Source: Lysobacterales bacterium
GTDB taxonomy: Bacteria > Pseudomonadota > Gammaproteobacteria > Xanthomonadales > Xanthomonadaceae
Assembly: GCA_017302035.1 (NCBI GenBank)
Contig: JAFLEA010000017.1
Location: 1-50,278, forward strand
DNA: 50,278 bases
Direction: 5' to 3'
Position 1 is the first letter of the stretch. Each line of letters opens with the position of its first letter. Shown here in pieces: positions 1-7,617 of this stretch. The position numbers and the translations under genes are program-made. A model generated the notes under the pieces. It was not told the origin of the DNA. It did not search any database and was given only the letters and a program-made list of their open reading frames with translations.

Positions 1-192
1 AGGCATCTGTTCCATTTCATGCCCGTCTACGACTTCCCGGAGCTGCTGGCCGGCACCAGCCCGGCGCTGCGCCAGCGCATGCAGGGAAAATCCTGCTTCA
101 ATTTCGAATCGCTCGAGCCGGCGCTGTTGGCCGAGCTGGAAGCGCTGGTGGCGCGGGGCGCGGCGCGCTATCGGGACGCCGGCAAGCTTTAG
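1..192 (+). CDS. 3' end of a conserved protein (possibly DUF1801-like), truncated by window edge
   Basis: The frame is open from the first base to a TAG at 190-192 and gives 63 residues ending in RYRDAGKL. The segment GKSCFNF near residue 29 followed by an amphipathic helix (LEPALLAELEALVARGAARY) recalls the C-terminal part of DUF1801-type proteins, where a GKxC stretch precedes a short terminal helix. This resemblance is from memory and weak. Composition is GC-rich like the backbone. The start and most of the protein lie outside the window, so no function is assigned. Confidence 0.5.
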   Translation, partial: RHLFHFMPVYDFPELLAGTSPALRQRMQGKSCFNFESLEPALLAELEALVARGAARYRDAGKL

Positions 193-386
193 GCCGGGAC
201 CGGCGAGGCCGAACCCAGGGGCCGGCGCACGGTTTCGCCTGCCAGCGCATGCATGCGCGCCACCACCGCCTCGAAGGCCGCGGCCATCGGCGCCCCGCGC
301 CGGGTGAAGATCTCCGCCAGCGCGGCGTAGTAGGCCAGCGTGCCCTCTCGGCCGGCGGTGAAGCGGACGATTTGGCTGGTGGTCAA
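189..386 (-). CDS. Possible small hypothetical protein (65 aa)
   Basis: A 65-codon minus-strand frame overlaps the end of the first gene tail to tail by four bases. It has no ATG: the only usable start is TTG at 386. A GGAGG-like Shine-Dalgarno lies upstream but is better spaced for an ATG near 398 that stops after four codons. No domain is recognised; the product would be an Ala-rich helical peptide with a basic middle. It may be real, with an unusual TTG start just after a mini-ORF, or simply an open frame in GC-rich DNA. Confidence 0.25.
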   Translation of the reverse strand: MTTSQIVRFTAGREGTLAYYAALAEIFTRRGAPMAAAFEAVVARMHALAGETVRRPLGSASPVPA

Positions 387-389
387 CAG

Positions 390-1153
390 ATGCCCATGGG
401 GTGTCCTCCCTTGAATGAGAGGCTTCCCTGCCAGGGGTGGGCTTGGAGACTATGGATGTCCCACAAGGACGCTCTGCCTTGAGCTGCCCACGCTCCATCG
501 GGGATGGCGACGCATCGTCCGTGCCGGCGGCTTGAGGCGCGACGGCAGAGGTGAGTGAGGGGGACGCTAGCGGCGTTTCTCGCTGGCGAAAGTTAGACGA
601 GGTTTTGCCAGAATGCGTTTACCCCGCGCCACGGAGGGGTTTTCGTGTTCGTTGGCGGACCCGGGCGTCGCCGCGTGGGGGTCGTTGGCGCAACCAGGTG
701 CGCGCTGGCCGGAATCCGCTTTACCGTGACGTTGGATGACAGAATGCTCCTTAATCCTGTCGCACGCCATCCGAAAACCCCTGTGCCCGGAGGACAAGGT
801 TAGAAGAAATGTCTATAACTTTCCGCAACTTGCCCAGGGTCTTTCACGGTGCGCCGCGGTTTGGCGGACTGTGACAGGGTTTTAAGTTCGTGACCAAACG
901 CAAATGTTCGCGCCACTCGTTGTTTGACATCGAGTTTCATAGATGGAAATGCTGTCAGGATCTGATACTGCACGGATTACTCAGCCTCTATCGAATTGAG
1001 AGCCATACAGCGTCAACCGCAGTCTAGGGCTCAGGCGCCCCGATCGCTGACGGCGCATCCACTTCAAGCGCTCCCAAATAGAGGGCATGTCGCGTAGGTA
1101 CCTAGTCCATAGAACACCCACACTTCGATCTATTTCGGCGACGCTTAATCCAT
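390..1153. other. About 760-bp stretch without a convincing gene
   Basis: Both strands contain only short open frames without plausible starts or recognisable domains. From about 984 to 1150 a minus-strand frame downstream of sua5 reads as a plausible protein tail (contains SVAEIDRSVGVLW and MPSIWERLKWMRR), but it has no start of its own and could be a gene remnant. From about 790 to 960 the DNA is more AT-rich, as in a regulatory or decayed region. I see no RNA gene, attC site or IS end here. Confidence 0.4.
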
Positions 1154-2152
1154 CTAGTGCCAGTCCCCTCGCTCCGCGGCCCTGCTGAGCCGATCGGCAA
1201 TGGCTTCGGCGATTCCGTGACCACGCGGCAGCGATGCAACCACCATATCGAGCTGCAGGGCGTCGGCCTCGTGCAGTCGCTGATAGAGGTTCGCTGCTTG
1301 CTGATCCAGTGTCAGCGAAAGGGGTAGCCACCACACACCCGGATGGTGCGACGGCGCAACAGCTAGATGCCCTACTCTGCAACCCTGCGCTGCCAAGCGA
1401 GCCGCCGTCGCTTCTGCCTGTTCGGCAGCGGCTAGGACGACGCGAGCTTTGGGTGCGTAATGCGAAGGCTTCTGACCTGGTGCGGGTGTGCCTTGAGGAT
1501 TTTCTAGGGAAATGGGTGATCCCAGGACATGTTCGAGCATGGCACGGGTGATCGCGCCAGGGCGCAGCAGGCGCGCAGTTCCGTCAGATAGGTCAATAAT
1601 GGTCGACTCCAGACCTATCTCGCACGTCCCGCCATCCAGGATCAGATCCACCGAGTCTCCGAGCGCATCGGCCACATGCCTGGCTCGGGTCGGACTGACG
1701 CGGCCATAGAGATTGGCCGAAGGCGCGGCAATGCCATCACCGAAGTTGCGTAGCAGCGCTTGGGCGACCGGATGTGCTGGTACCCGCACGCCTACGGTGG
1801 ATGCGCCGCCCGTGACCTCGTCGGGTACGCCTGGCGCCTTAGGCAGTATCAGCGTCAATGGGCCCGGCCAGAATGCGTCGGCCAACCGCCGTGCTGCGTC
1901 CGGGATGTAGCTGGCCCACGCAAGCAACTGGTGGGATGCGGCGATATGGACGATCAGCGGATGATCCGGAGGCCGCCCTTTGACAGTGAATATGCGCCGC
2001 AGTGCCCCTCTATCGCGTGCCGAGGCGCCCAGGCCGTAGACCGTTTCGGTGGGGAATGCCACCAGTCCGCCATTCGACAGCAGGGATGCGGCTCGCTCGA
2101 CCTCACCGAGGGCGCATACCCGCGTCGGGTCCAAGACGCTCACGGGTTGCAC
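1154..2152 (-). CDS. sua5: L-threonylcarbamoyladenylate synthase, Sua5 type
   Basis: The enzyme makes threonylcarbamoyl-AMP from threonine, bicarbonate and ATP, the first step of the t6A37 modification of ANN-decoding tRNAs in the cytoplasm. The product has 332 residues, the length of the two-domain Sua5 form and longer than the roughly 190-residue TsaC/YrdC form. The N-terminal YrdC domain shows PTETVYGLG near residue 35, KGRPPDHPL near 58 and APSAN near 143. The LRPGAI segment and the YAP-containing linker lead into the C-terminal Sua5 domain. The ATG overlaps the end of the upstream DUF6671-like gene by 13 bases, so the two are probably co-transcribed and translationally coupled. Confidence 0.9.
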   Translation of the reverse strand: MQPVSVLDPTRVCALGEVERAASLLSNGGLVAFPTETVYGLGASARDRGALRRIFTVKGRPPDHPLIVHIAASHQLLAWASYIPDAARRLADAFWPGPLTLILPKAPGVPDEVTGGASTVGVRVPAHPVAQALLRNFGDGIAAPSANLYGRVSPTRARHVADALGDSVDLILDGGTCEIGLESTIIDLSDGTARLLRPGAITRAMLEHVLGSPISLENPQGTPAPGQKPSHYAPKARVVLAAAEQAEATAARLAAQGCRVGHLAVAPSHHPGVWWLPLSLTLDQQAANLYQRLHEADALQLDMVVASLPRGHGIAEAIADRLSRAAERGDWH

Positions 2153-3012
2153 TCAGGACAATGGGCCGGGTCGGCCGAGGCCTCGACGATACGCTCTTCA
2201 ACCTCGTGGCCGCAGGCCCCGCAGGCCATTAGTGCGCTTTTGAACTCGCTGGTCGCGGTGCCGCAGTTCCCGCAGGGCAATCCGGGCACGCGCCGCGCGA
2301 GGCCAAACCCGGGGGACTGGCATGCCGGGCACAGCGTCCGCAGCCGCGCCGCCAGGTCCAGGCCCGCCTGCCGGATCACCGCCTGACGTGTCGGGTTCAG
2401 GTGCGCGCGTGCATCGACCTCCAAGAACACTACCCCGTCGTCCGCGTCGGCCCTGGCGCGTTCGTAGATGCGACGCAGGCTGTCCGGATCTTGGATACCC
2501 TTATAGATGCTGCTGTGGTCCGCATGGCTCGGACGCGCCACCAACGCATGCGAGGGGAACCTGTGATGGGCGGCAAAGGCCTGTACCTCCTCCCACGAGG
2601 TGACGCGGCGGGACCCTGCGCAGGCACTGGCGTGGGCGCGTCCGACCACCTCCAGCCCGCGATCGGCATCGATCCAGACCAGCACCTCATAGCACCAGGG
2701 GATCAGGCCTGTCGCCGGATCCATACCCACACTGCCCTCGCTGCCCAGCCCCAGTCGCAATCCGGCCAGCTCCATGCCCAGCCGGGCCTTCTTGGCTGCG
2801 GTTTCGAGTTGGGTCCCGGCACGCGGCACCTCGCGTGTGAAGGTGCCCAGCAGATCGGTGTCGTAGGCGTCCACATGCACCAGCTGGCATCCAAGAGCCT
2901 CATCCAGGATCGGACCTAATAGCGCTTCCTTCCCGTGCTGGGTCAACAAGGCGGCCGAACAGCCCGCGTACACCGCCGGCGGCGTCGGCAGGCCTGAGGT
3001 AAGAGCGTTCAT
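2140..3012 (-). CDS. DUF6671-like protein with C-terminal zinc ribbon
   Basis: A 290-residue protein of unknown function. The C-terminal third carries cysteine pairs typical of rubredoxin-like or zinc-ribbon knuckles: CPACQ, CGNCG, CGACG and a final CPEC. The N-terminal part contains HGKEALLGPIL and a conserved-looking acidic stretch. This matches my recollection of the DUF6671 family; the family name is moderate confidence and the function unknown. The start ATG overlaps the stop of the isocitrate-dehydrogenase-like remnant (ATGA), and the end overlaps sua5, so it sat in the middle of a three-gene operon before the IS insertion cut off the first gene. Confidence 0.6.
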   Translation of the reverse strand: MNALTSGLPTPPAVYAGCSAALLTQHGKEALLGPILDEALGCQLVHVDAYDTDLLGTFTREVPRAGTQLETAAKKARLGMELAGLRLGLGSEGSVGMDPATGLIPWCYEVLVWIDADRGLEVVGRAHASACAGSRRVTSWEEVQAFAAHHRFPSHALVARPSHADHSSIYKGIQDPDSLRRIYERARADADDGVVFLEVDARAHLNPTRQAVIRQAGLDLAARLRTLCPACQSPGFGLARRVPGLPCGNCGTATSEFKSALMACGACGHEVEERIVEASADPAHCPECNP

Positions 3013-3133
3013 TCGCCTTGGGCCTGGGAATAGCCCCGGACGCCATCGAAGACGTAGAGGTTTTCAGTCTTGACGGCCTCAAAGCCTGCCTCCGCCATCC
3101 GCAGCAGCAGCGCCGCAATGTGGCTGGGCCGAC
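3009..3133 (-). pseudogene. C-terminal stump of an NADP-isocitrate-dehydrogenase-like gene, cut by the IS
   Basis: About 40 codons remain, ending with ENLYVFDGVRGYSQAQGE and a TGA that overlaps the next ATG. The ending resembles the extra C-terminal domain of long (Thermus-type) NADP-isocitrate dehydrogenases, which finish with E-x-L-x-x-FDG-x-x-G-(F/Y)-(S/T)-x-AQGE. The match is recalled, not searched. Everything upstream is replaced by the IS element, so the gene is certainly broken here. A separate intact NAD-type isocitrate dehydrogenase is present at 41294-42301. Confidence 0.55.
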
Positions 3134-3197
3134 GTCCCCCCGGTTTTGAGTAGCAGGCCGATTTGGAGTCCAATCCCACCTGATCAGGAGATTGGAC

Positions 3198-3461
3198 GTG
3201 AAGAAGCGGTTTTCCGAAGAGCAGATCATTGGCTTCCTGCGTGAAGCCGACGCCGGCATGGCGGTCAAGGACCTGTGCCGCCGGCATGGCTTCAGCGAAG
3301 CCTCTTACTACCTGTGGCGCAGCAAGTTCGGCGGCATGAGCGTCTCGGACGCCAAGCGGCTCAAGGAGCTCGAGGCGGAGAACACTCGGCTGAAGAAGCT
3401 GCTGGCCGAGCAGATGTTCGAGAACGACGTCATCAAGGACGTCCTGCGAAAAAAGCCGTAA
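3198..3461 (+). CDS. IS3-family transposase OrfA (HTH)
   Basis: An 87-residue DNA-binding subunit. It begins with KKRFSEEQIIGFLREA and has the helix-turn-helix segment around VKDLCRRHGFSEASYYLWRSKF, followed by a leucine-rich coiled coil (LKELEAENTRLKKLLAEQM) as in IS3/IS407-type OrfA. I chose the GTG at 3198 because AGGAG lies seven bases upstream; the TTG at 3192 is too close to it. The six adenines at 3449-3454 followed by G form the A6G slippery site for a -1 shift into orfB, ten bases before the TAA. Confidence 0.9.
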   Translation: MKKRFSEEQIIGFLREADAGMAVKDLCRRHGFSEASYYLWRSKFGGMSVSDAKRLKELEAENTRLKKLLAEQMFENDVIKDVLRKKP

Positions 3462-4300
3462 CCGCACCAGTGCGCAGGGCGCTGGTGCGGGAGATGATCG
3501 ATCGCGGTCTCAGTGAACGGCGGGCGTTGGCGGTGGCGCGGATGAGCGCCAGCGCGTTCCGCTACGAACCCCGGCCCGACCGGAACGTTGAGCTGCGCGA
3601 ACACATCCACGCGCTGGCCGTCCGGCACAAGCGGTACGGCGTCGGGATGATCCACCTCAAACTTCGTCAGGCAGGCTGGCCGGTGAACTACAAGCGCGTC
3701 GAACGGCTGTACCAGCAAGCCAAGCTGCAGGTGCGGCGACGCAAGCGCAAGAAGGTGGCGGTTGCCGACCGGCAGCCGCTGTTCCGGCCGACGGCGGCCA
3801 ACCAGGTGTGGTCTATGGATTTCGTGTTCGACCGCACGGCCGAGGGGCGCGTGCTGAAGTGCCTGACGATCGTCGACGATGCGACCCACGAAGCCGTGGC
3901 CGTCGAGGTGGAGCGGGCGATCTCCGGCAACGGGGTGGCTCGAGTCCTGGACCGTCTCGCACTACGCCGCGGCCTGCCGCAGGTCATCCGCTCGGACAAC
4001 GGCAAGGAGTTCTGCGGCAAGGCCATGGTGAAGTGGGGCCACGAGCGCGGCGTGGCGCTGCGGCTGATCGAGCCGGGCAAGCCGAACCAGAACGCCTACA
4101 TCGAAAGCTTCAACGGCCGCCTGCGCGACGAATGCCTGAACGAACACTGGTTCCAGAACCTCCTGCACGCCCGCACCGTGATCGAGACCTGGCGCCGGGA
4201 ATACAACGAGGAGAGACCCAAGAAAATACTGGGCGGGCTGACGCCCGCCGCCTACGCCAAACGGATGGCCGAGATCGGCTACCCTAACCCCGGACTCTAA
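3460..4300 (+). CDS. IS3-family transposase OrfB (DDE integrase core), made by -1 frameshift
   Basis: The orfB frame lies in -1 phase to orfA and is entered at the A6G run; it has no good independent start. The HTH_21 region (VRRALVREMIDRGLSERRALAV, then HKRYGVGMIHLKLRQAGW) precedes an rve integrase core. The DDE triad is visible as the D of VWSMDFVFD, the D of IRSDNGKEF and the E of NAYIESFNGRLRDE. The end reaches GLTPAAYA as in IS407-type elements. No internal stop or frameshift is seen, so the element may still be active. The start coordinate marks where the orfB-specific frame begins. Confidence 0.9.
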
Positions 4301-4331
4301 ATGGCCCCGCTACTGAAAGCGGGGGGACGTC

Positions 4332-4360
4332 GTTTCGGAGCCATCAACTTGAAGTTGCAT
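4332..4360 (-). pseudogene. First codons of a cassette gene cut off by the IS
   Basis: Just downstream (minus strand) of the attC core at 4367-4373 an ATG opens MQLQVDGSE and runs into the IS end after about ten codons. Its position, six bases behind the core, is where cassette genes start elsewhere in this array, so it is the beheaded next cassette. The rest of the gene and its attC are missing from the left side of the IS. Confidence 0.6.
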
Positions 4361-4366
4361 GACTAC

Positions 4367-4478
4367 GTATAACGCCTAAGTTAAGCCGCGCCGCGTAGTG
4401 GAGCAAACCATATGGCAAGCTGTACCTGCCATATGGTTTGCGTAACGAAGCGGTGTCGGCTTGAACGCATTGTTAGGC
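4367..4478 (-). repeat. attC site 1 (long form, 112 bp)
   Basis: Minus strand: GCCTAAC ... GTTATAC, the latter a slightly degenerate R' core. The central part is a long hairpin whose arms contain GCAAACCATATGGCA and its complement. It belongs to the cassette of 4473-5030 and is nearly identical to the sites at 7193 and 13137. Confidence 0.92.
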
Positions 4479-5030
4479 CTCAGCCGGAAGTGCCGAGTAG
4501 TCGCTCCGGGAGAACCCGGAGTCTTCCGAGAGGCCGGTGACGTGCAATGTATAGGGAAATCCGCCAGTTGCCACAACAAGGGCGCTGCCATCTGCGGCTT
4601 TGAGCTCAACTCCACCAAGGTAACGACATGTGGCGCTTGCGGTTGCTGGGGCGGAGCCAGACACTCCGACACACTGAACTATTGGGTCTGATCCAATTGT
4701 GGGGCCGGTGGGCAGAGATGGGTCTAGCCAGCTCTCCGTGAGCAAGGGGGTGACCGTTACGGGAGCAGCGAGCTCGATGCTGTGATGCTCCATGTGGCCG
4801 GGACGTTCGGCAATGCGAGCTTGTATTGCGAACACCTCAAACTTGAACTCAAGATCCTCACCTTGAGCTTGTAGAGCTATCCAGCGACCATCTGCGAGTT
4901 CAAGGCAAATCGCGGAGCACTGAGCGAAATGAGGAAAATCTTTGAAGGTCGCAGCTGATATCACGCCGGAGCGGAGCTCATACAACGCAGCCAATGTCTC
5001 TTGATCTACGGGGACCGAGTAGTGATTCAT
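4473..5030 (-). CDS. Cassette protein of unknown function (185 aa)
   Basis: No family recognised. The protein looks soluble and globular, without signal peptide or membrane segment. It holds a beta-rich middle (CLELADGRWIALQAQGEDLEFKF would be edge strands) and a Gly/Ser/Ala-rich centre near residue 125. The ATG lies three bases before the attC 2 core, as expected for a cassette start. The TAA stop is inside the GCCTAAC of its own attC site, so the stop codon is supplied by the recombination site. GC content is far below that of the backbone. Confidence 0.7.
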   Translation of the reverse strand: MNHYSVPVDQETLAALYELRSGVISAATFKDFPHFAQCSAICLELADGRWIALQAQGEDLEFKFEVFAIQARIAERPGHMEHHSIELAAPVTVTPLLTESWLDPSLPTGPTIGSDPIVQCVGVSGSAPATASATCRYLGGVELKAADGSALVVATGGFPYTLHVTGLSEDSGFSRSDYSALPAEA

Positions 5031-5033
5031 GAG

Positions 5034-5093
5034 GCCTAACGCCTGAATTAAGCCGCCTTGCGAAGCAAGGTCGGCTTGAATGAATTGTTAGGG
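5034..5093 (-). repeat. attC site 2 (60 bp)
   Basis: Cores CCCTAAC (R'') and GTTAGGC (R') on the minus strand enclose the CCTTGCTTCGCAAGG hairpin tip. It belongs to the lipoprotein cassette 5100-5444. Confidence 0.92.
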
Positions 5094-5099
5094 CGCTGC

Positions 5100-5444
5100 C
5101 TAGCCATCGCGCCCGCGCATATTTGAAATTTCAATAATCTCGGTGACTTCTAGTACGTGCCGGCAACGGCCAAGGCCGCCGTAGCTGCCCCGAGGTCCGA
5201 GCTTGCCACGCACAACAACGTGAGAGGTTCCCCATTGACCGTTTACATCCCTGGCGGGCAGCATGGCGCGTTCCATCCGGCCTGCATCAATACACCATGC
5301 CTCATCTTTTCCGTCTGGCGTGAGGTATGAACTCTCGAAATTGTAGAAGTACTCACCGCTGTAGAGTGGATCTTTTGGTGGGCTGCTCGCGCAGCCTGCA
5401 AGTAGCGAAAGAACCAAGAAAGCTAACGTGCAGAGTTTGCTCAT
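5100..5444 (-). CDS. Cassette lipoprotein of unknown function (114 aa)
   Basis: A short hydrophobic signal ends in the lipobox LLAGC (Cys near residue 18) followed by ASSPP, so the product is probably lipidated and anchored in the envelope. The mature part of about 95 residues has two further cysteines (AWCID and GRCRH) that could form a disulphide, and aromatic residues near its start (GEYFYNFESSY). No domain recognised. It lies between attC 2 and attC 3 and ends six bases before its own attC. Confidence 0.75.
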   Translation of the reverse strand: MSKLCTLAFLVLSLLAGCASSPPKDPLYSGEYFYNFESSYLTPDGKDEAWCIDAGRMERAMLPARDVNGQWGTSHVVVRGKLGPRGSYGGLGRCRHVLEVTEIIEISNMRGRDG

Positions 5445-5451
5445 TGCTGCG

Positions 5452-5511
5452 CCCTAACGCCAGAATTAAGCCGCCTTGCGAAGCAAGGTCGGCTTGAATG
5501 AATTGTTAGGC
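5452..5511 (-). repeat. attC site 3 (60 bp)
   Basis: Same 60-bp architecture, cores GCCTAAC and GTTAGGG on the minus strand. It belongs to the cassette of 5506-5838, whose stop codon it supplies. Confidence 0.92.
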
Positions 5512-5838
5512 CGCACTTGCGAGCAGCCCACCTAAGCCTACGATAAAGAGAACCAGGCCGGTGGGCAACAGAAGGCAAATGCGCCTAGCGTACCTAGTGG
5601 CCATAGGTGCGTGAAGCTGGCTAGCCCTAGAGCCATACGCTATACGCAGCAACTCCAGTTGGACATTTGGATCGCCAGCACGGGAATGCCCCCCGCTAAT
5701 CGAGCCTAGAGAACTACGAACCTGCAGCCACTCCGGTCTCTCTAGCTGGACGATGCCGTAGAAGCGAAAGAATGCATGCAAGTAGAGTGCGGTGACACCG
5801 GCAAAGGCCAAGAGTGCAATTATGGCTACCAGTGACAT
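5506..5838 (-). CDS. Cassette membrane protein of unknown function (110 aa)
   Basis: Two predicted membrane helices, about residues 3-24 and 88-108, frame a 60-residue hydrophilic loop that is rich in Arg and contains LERPEWLQVRSSLGS. That stretch resembles a motif seen in other small two-helix proteins near integrons, but I cannot name the family. The TAA stop lies within the R'' core of attC 3. The product probably sits in the inner membrane. Confidence 0.7.
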   Translation of the reverse strand: MSLVAIIALLAFAGVTALYLHAFFRFYGIVQLERPEWLQVRSSLGSISGGHSRAGDPNVQLELLRIAYGSRASQLHAPMATRYARRICLLLPTGLVLFIVGLGGLLASAA

Positions 5839-5848
5839 TTCGTGTGCG

Positions 5849-5908
5849 GCCTAACGTCAGAATTAAGCCGCCTTGCGAAGCAAGGTCGGCTTGAATGAAT
5901 AGTTAGGC
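5849..5908 (-). repeat. attC site 4 (60 bp)
   Basis: 60-bp site with cores GCCTAAC and GTTAGGC; the spacer before the inner arm reads ACTATTCATTC in place of the usual ACAATTCATTC. It belongs to cassette 5910-6206. Confidence 0.9.
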
Positions 5909-5909
5909 A

Positions 5910-6206
5910 TCAACCTGGTTTGGCCGCGCCCAGTAGGACAAGTATGACTGCGGCTGACGACCCCAGGCCCAAAACCGCGGTGACGGCCGACAGCCCATAG
6001 GCCAAGAGCTTGCGAAGCGACCCGGACGACAAACGACCACCCCGAAAGAACATGAAGGATGCCGGCAGCATGAGCAAGCCCACGAGGCTCATGTAGAAGA
6101 AGGCGGTGAAACCGTCAAGCTTTGGCAGCGCGCCACGGCCGAGCGCGACCATAGCTGCCAGAGCTACGATAGAAAGTGCATATGCAAATGCCAGAGATCT
6201 CGCCAT
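5910..6206 (-). CDS. Cassette membrane protein of unknown function (98 aa)
   Basis: Three hydrophobic segments, about residues 5-25, 34-54 and 68-92, connected by short loops, with an Arg/Ser-rich loop (FFRGGRLSSGSLRK) between the second and third. A small multi-pass inner-membrane protein with no recognised domain. Its ATG starts just after the attC 5 core and its TGA lies directly beside the attC 4 core, so the cassette is almost entirely coding. Confidence 0.7.
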   Translation of the reverse strand: MARSLAFAYALSIVALAAMVALGRGALPKLDGFTAFFYMSLVGLLMLPASFMFFRGGRLSSGSLRKLLAYGLSAVTAVLGLGSSAAVILVLLGAAKPG

Positions 6207-6210
6207 TGAT

Positions 6211-6270
6211 GCCTAACGCCTGAATTAAGCCGCGTTGCGAAGCAACGTCGGCTTGAATGAATTGTTAGGC
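6211..6270 (-). repeat. attC site 5 (60 bp)
   Basis: Cores GCCTAAC and GTTAGGC with the ACGTTGCTTCGCAACGC variant tip, in which compensatory changes keep the hairpin paired. It belongs to the cassette containing 6414-7157. Confidence 0.92.
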
Positions 6271-6413
6271 TGCGTATTCGTACGACATGGGTACAGGGCC
6301 TACAGATCTCTGTGGCCCTTTTCCGACCCGCCGTGGCAGGAGAAGGGAAGCCGTGGGAGAAGGCCGATTTGGTGCCCGTGCTCCATAAGTTTGCCCAGGA
6401 AGTCCTTTTTCGA

Positions 6414-7157
6414 TCAACCGATAGATCGGACCCATGCTGCGAATGAACGCCAAGCCATCGTTTCGGCGACAAAGAACTGGACCTCAAAAACAAAGACAAG
6501 AAACGCACTCGCCCAAAGCGTCACAGGATGGATCCTGCGCGTGCTCCAGAGATCGTAGAGAACTAAAAGAAGCAGGAAGCAGTAGGGGGCGCGTGCTGCG
6601 GCGGGAATATTGTGATGCAGAAACTCGACCGGCCATCGAATGAAACCCGCGAACATGAGCGCGACGTTGGCGATCACGATGAACCGCTTGTGCGCAGGCG
6701 GATCGCCTCGCATTCGGAAGGCAAGTGCGATGAGCACCGCGAAGACGAATACCATGTTGGTGTTGATGAGAAAGAGCAGTTGTTCGAGGCCCGGCGGAAT
6801 GCCTCGCCTCAGAATATCGGCGCCAGCCATCAGACCGGTTACGACCATTGCGCAAGCCAGTGGCACCGCGATGACACCGAGACGGCGATGGAGGTCGACG
6901 CGGTGAGCGGAAACCAGCGACACCTGGGCGGCAAGCAACAGCATCCAGAAGGTGGCTACGAGTGCGTGAACGTGAATGATTTGACTCGGCAGGAGCGCCT
7001 TGACCATCCCGGCGAGGTAGTAGGAGGCCGCAAAGCCCACGAACACCGTGGCGAGCAGAAGCACGGCCATACCTGCGAAAAACAGGTGTTCGTGGGGCCG
7101 TCTCACTGAGGTTGGCTCCAAGTGTTGATCGCTCGATCCAGGAACAGTGCTTTTCAT
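6414..7157 (-). CDS. Cassette-borne seven-helix membrane protein (247 aa)
   Basis: After a 26-residue hydrophilic N-terminus there are about seven hydrophobic segments. The segment around residues 60-110 has the order HVHALVATFWMLLL ... LHRRLGVIAVPLA, a pattern seen in a widespread uncharacterised family of bacterial membrane proteins with conserved histidines at the membrane face. I cannot name the family with certainty. This is one of the largest array proteins and its GC content is above that of neighbouring cassettes. A 143-bp tail separates its stop from attC 5; a 62-codon frame (6265-6453) overlaps this tail and ends in the attC, but I do not support it as a gene. Confidence 0.75.
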   Translation of the reverse strand: MKSTVPGSSDQHLEPTSVRRPHEHLFFAGMAVLLLATVFVGFAASYYLAGMVKALLPSQIIHVHALVATFWMLLLAAQVSLVSAHRVDLHRRLGVIAVPLACAMVVTGLMAGADILRRGIPPGLEQLLFLINTNMVFVFAVLIALAFRMRGDPPAHKRFIVIANVALMFAGFIRWPVEFLHHNIPAAARAPYCFLLLLVLYDLWSTRRIHPVTLWASAFLVFVFEVQFFVAETMAWRSFAAWVRSIG

Positions 7158-7192
7158 TCTTTATTAGTTCTCCATGGATCCCGTTCAGTTCG

Positions 7193-7304
7193 GCCTAACG
7201 CCTAAGTTAAGCCGCGCCGCGTAGTGGAGCAAACCATATGGCAAGCTACACCTGCCATATGGTTTGCGTAACGAAGCGGTGTCGGCTTGAACGCATTGTT
7301 AGGC
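7193..7304 (-). repeat. attC site 6 (long form, 112 bp)
   Basis: Nearly identical to attC 1: cores GCCTAAC and GTTAGGC, with the long inner palindrome around CCATATGG. It belongs to cassette 7299-7550. Confidence 0.92.
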
Positions 7305-7550
7305 CCCGGCCCCATGCTGTAACCCCCTTAAGCCGATGCTCACCAAGAGGATAACAGCCACTGCCAAGACAAGATGGACTATGGCGGCCTCAACTCCATA
7401 GAGATGAACCCCGTACTTGCTGGAGTGGAATTGCAGCAAGCCAGTACCAATAGAGAAATAGATCTGTCTGGCTTGTATGGTAAGGACGGCCAGGCCTGAG
7501 GCAATAAGGAGCCAGTGAGCTAATTGATTGGATTGGCGGGGTGCCGTCAT
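7299..7550 (-). CDS. Cassette membrane protein of unknown function (83 aa)
   Basis: Two hydrophobic helices at about residues 13-30 and 55-74, with a short polar loop containing FHSSKYGVHLYG between them. The ATG follows the attC 7 core by only a few bases (GTTAGGCCCCT before it), and the TAA is in the R'' core of attC 6. No ribosome-binding site is obvious. No family recognised; it is probably a small inner-membrane protein. Confidence 0.65.
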   Translation of the reverse strand: MTAPRQSNQLAHWLLIASGLAVLTIQARQIYFSIGTGLLQFHSSKYGVHLYGVEAAIVHLVLAVAVILLVSIGLRGLQHGAGA

Positions 7551-7554
7551 AGGG

Positions 7555-7614
7555 GCCTAACGCCTGAATTAAGCCGTCTTGCGAAGCAAGGTCGGCTTGA
7601 ATGAATTGTTAGGC
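7555..7614 (-). repeat. attC site 7 (60 bp)
   Basis: 60-bp site with cores GCCTAAC and GTTAGGC; one change in the tip arm (AGACGG in place of AGGCGG). It belongs to cassette 7618-8094. Confidence 0.92.
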
Positions 7615-7617
7615 TGC

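Larger units (their letters stand above)
3131..4331 (+). mobile_element. IS3-family insertion sequence (IS407-group-like), about 1.2 kb
   Basis: Two overlapping frames encode orfA and orfB transposase. The ends carry matching inverted repeats: GACGTCCCCCCGG...GAGTAGC at 3131-3154 faces a similar sequence in inverse orientation at about 4306-4331. The outermost ACGT is palindromic, so it could be part of the terminal repeat or a 4-bp target duplication. The element connects an isocitrate dehydrogenase remnant on the left to an integron cassette on the right, two DNAs that do not belong together, which points to a rearrangement at the IS and not a simple insertion. Confidence 0.9.

Noticed and set aside
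567-797. Small minus-strand gene of 76 codons
   Set aside because: No ribosome-binding site, no domain, and frames on both strands equally open.
3131-4331. Clear target-site duplication at the IS ends
   Set aside because: Only the palindromic ACGT is shared; it can equally be the inverted-repeat end, so no true duplication can be claimed.
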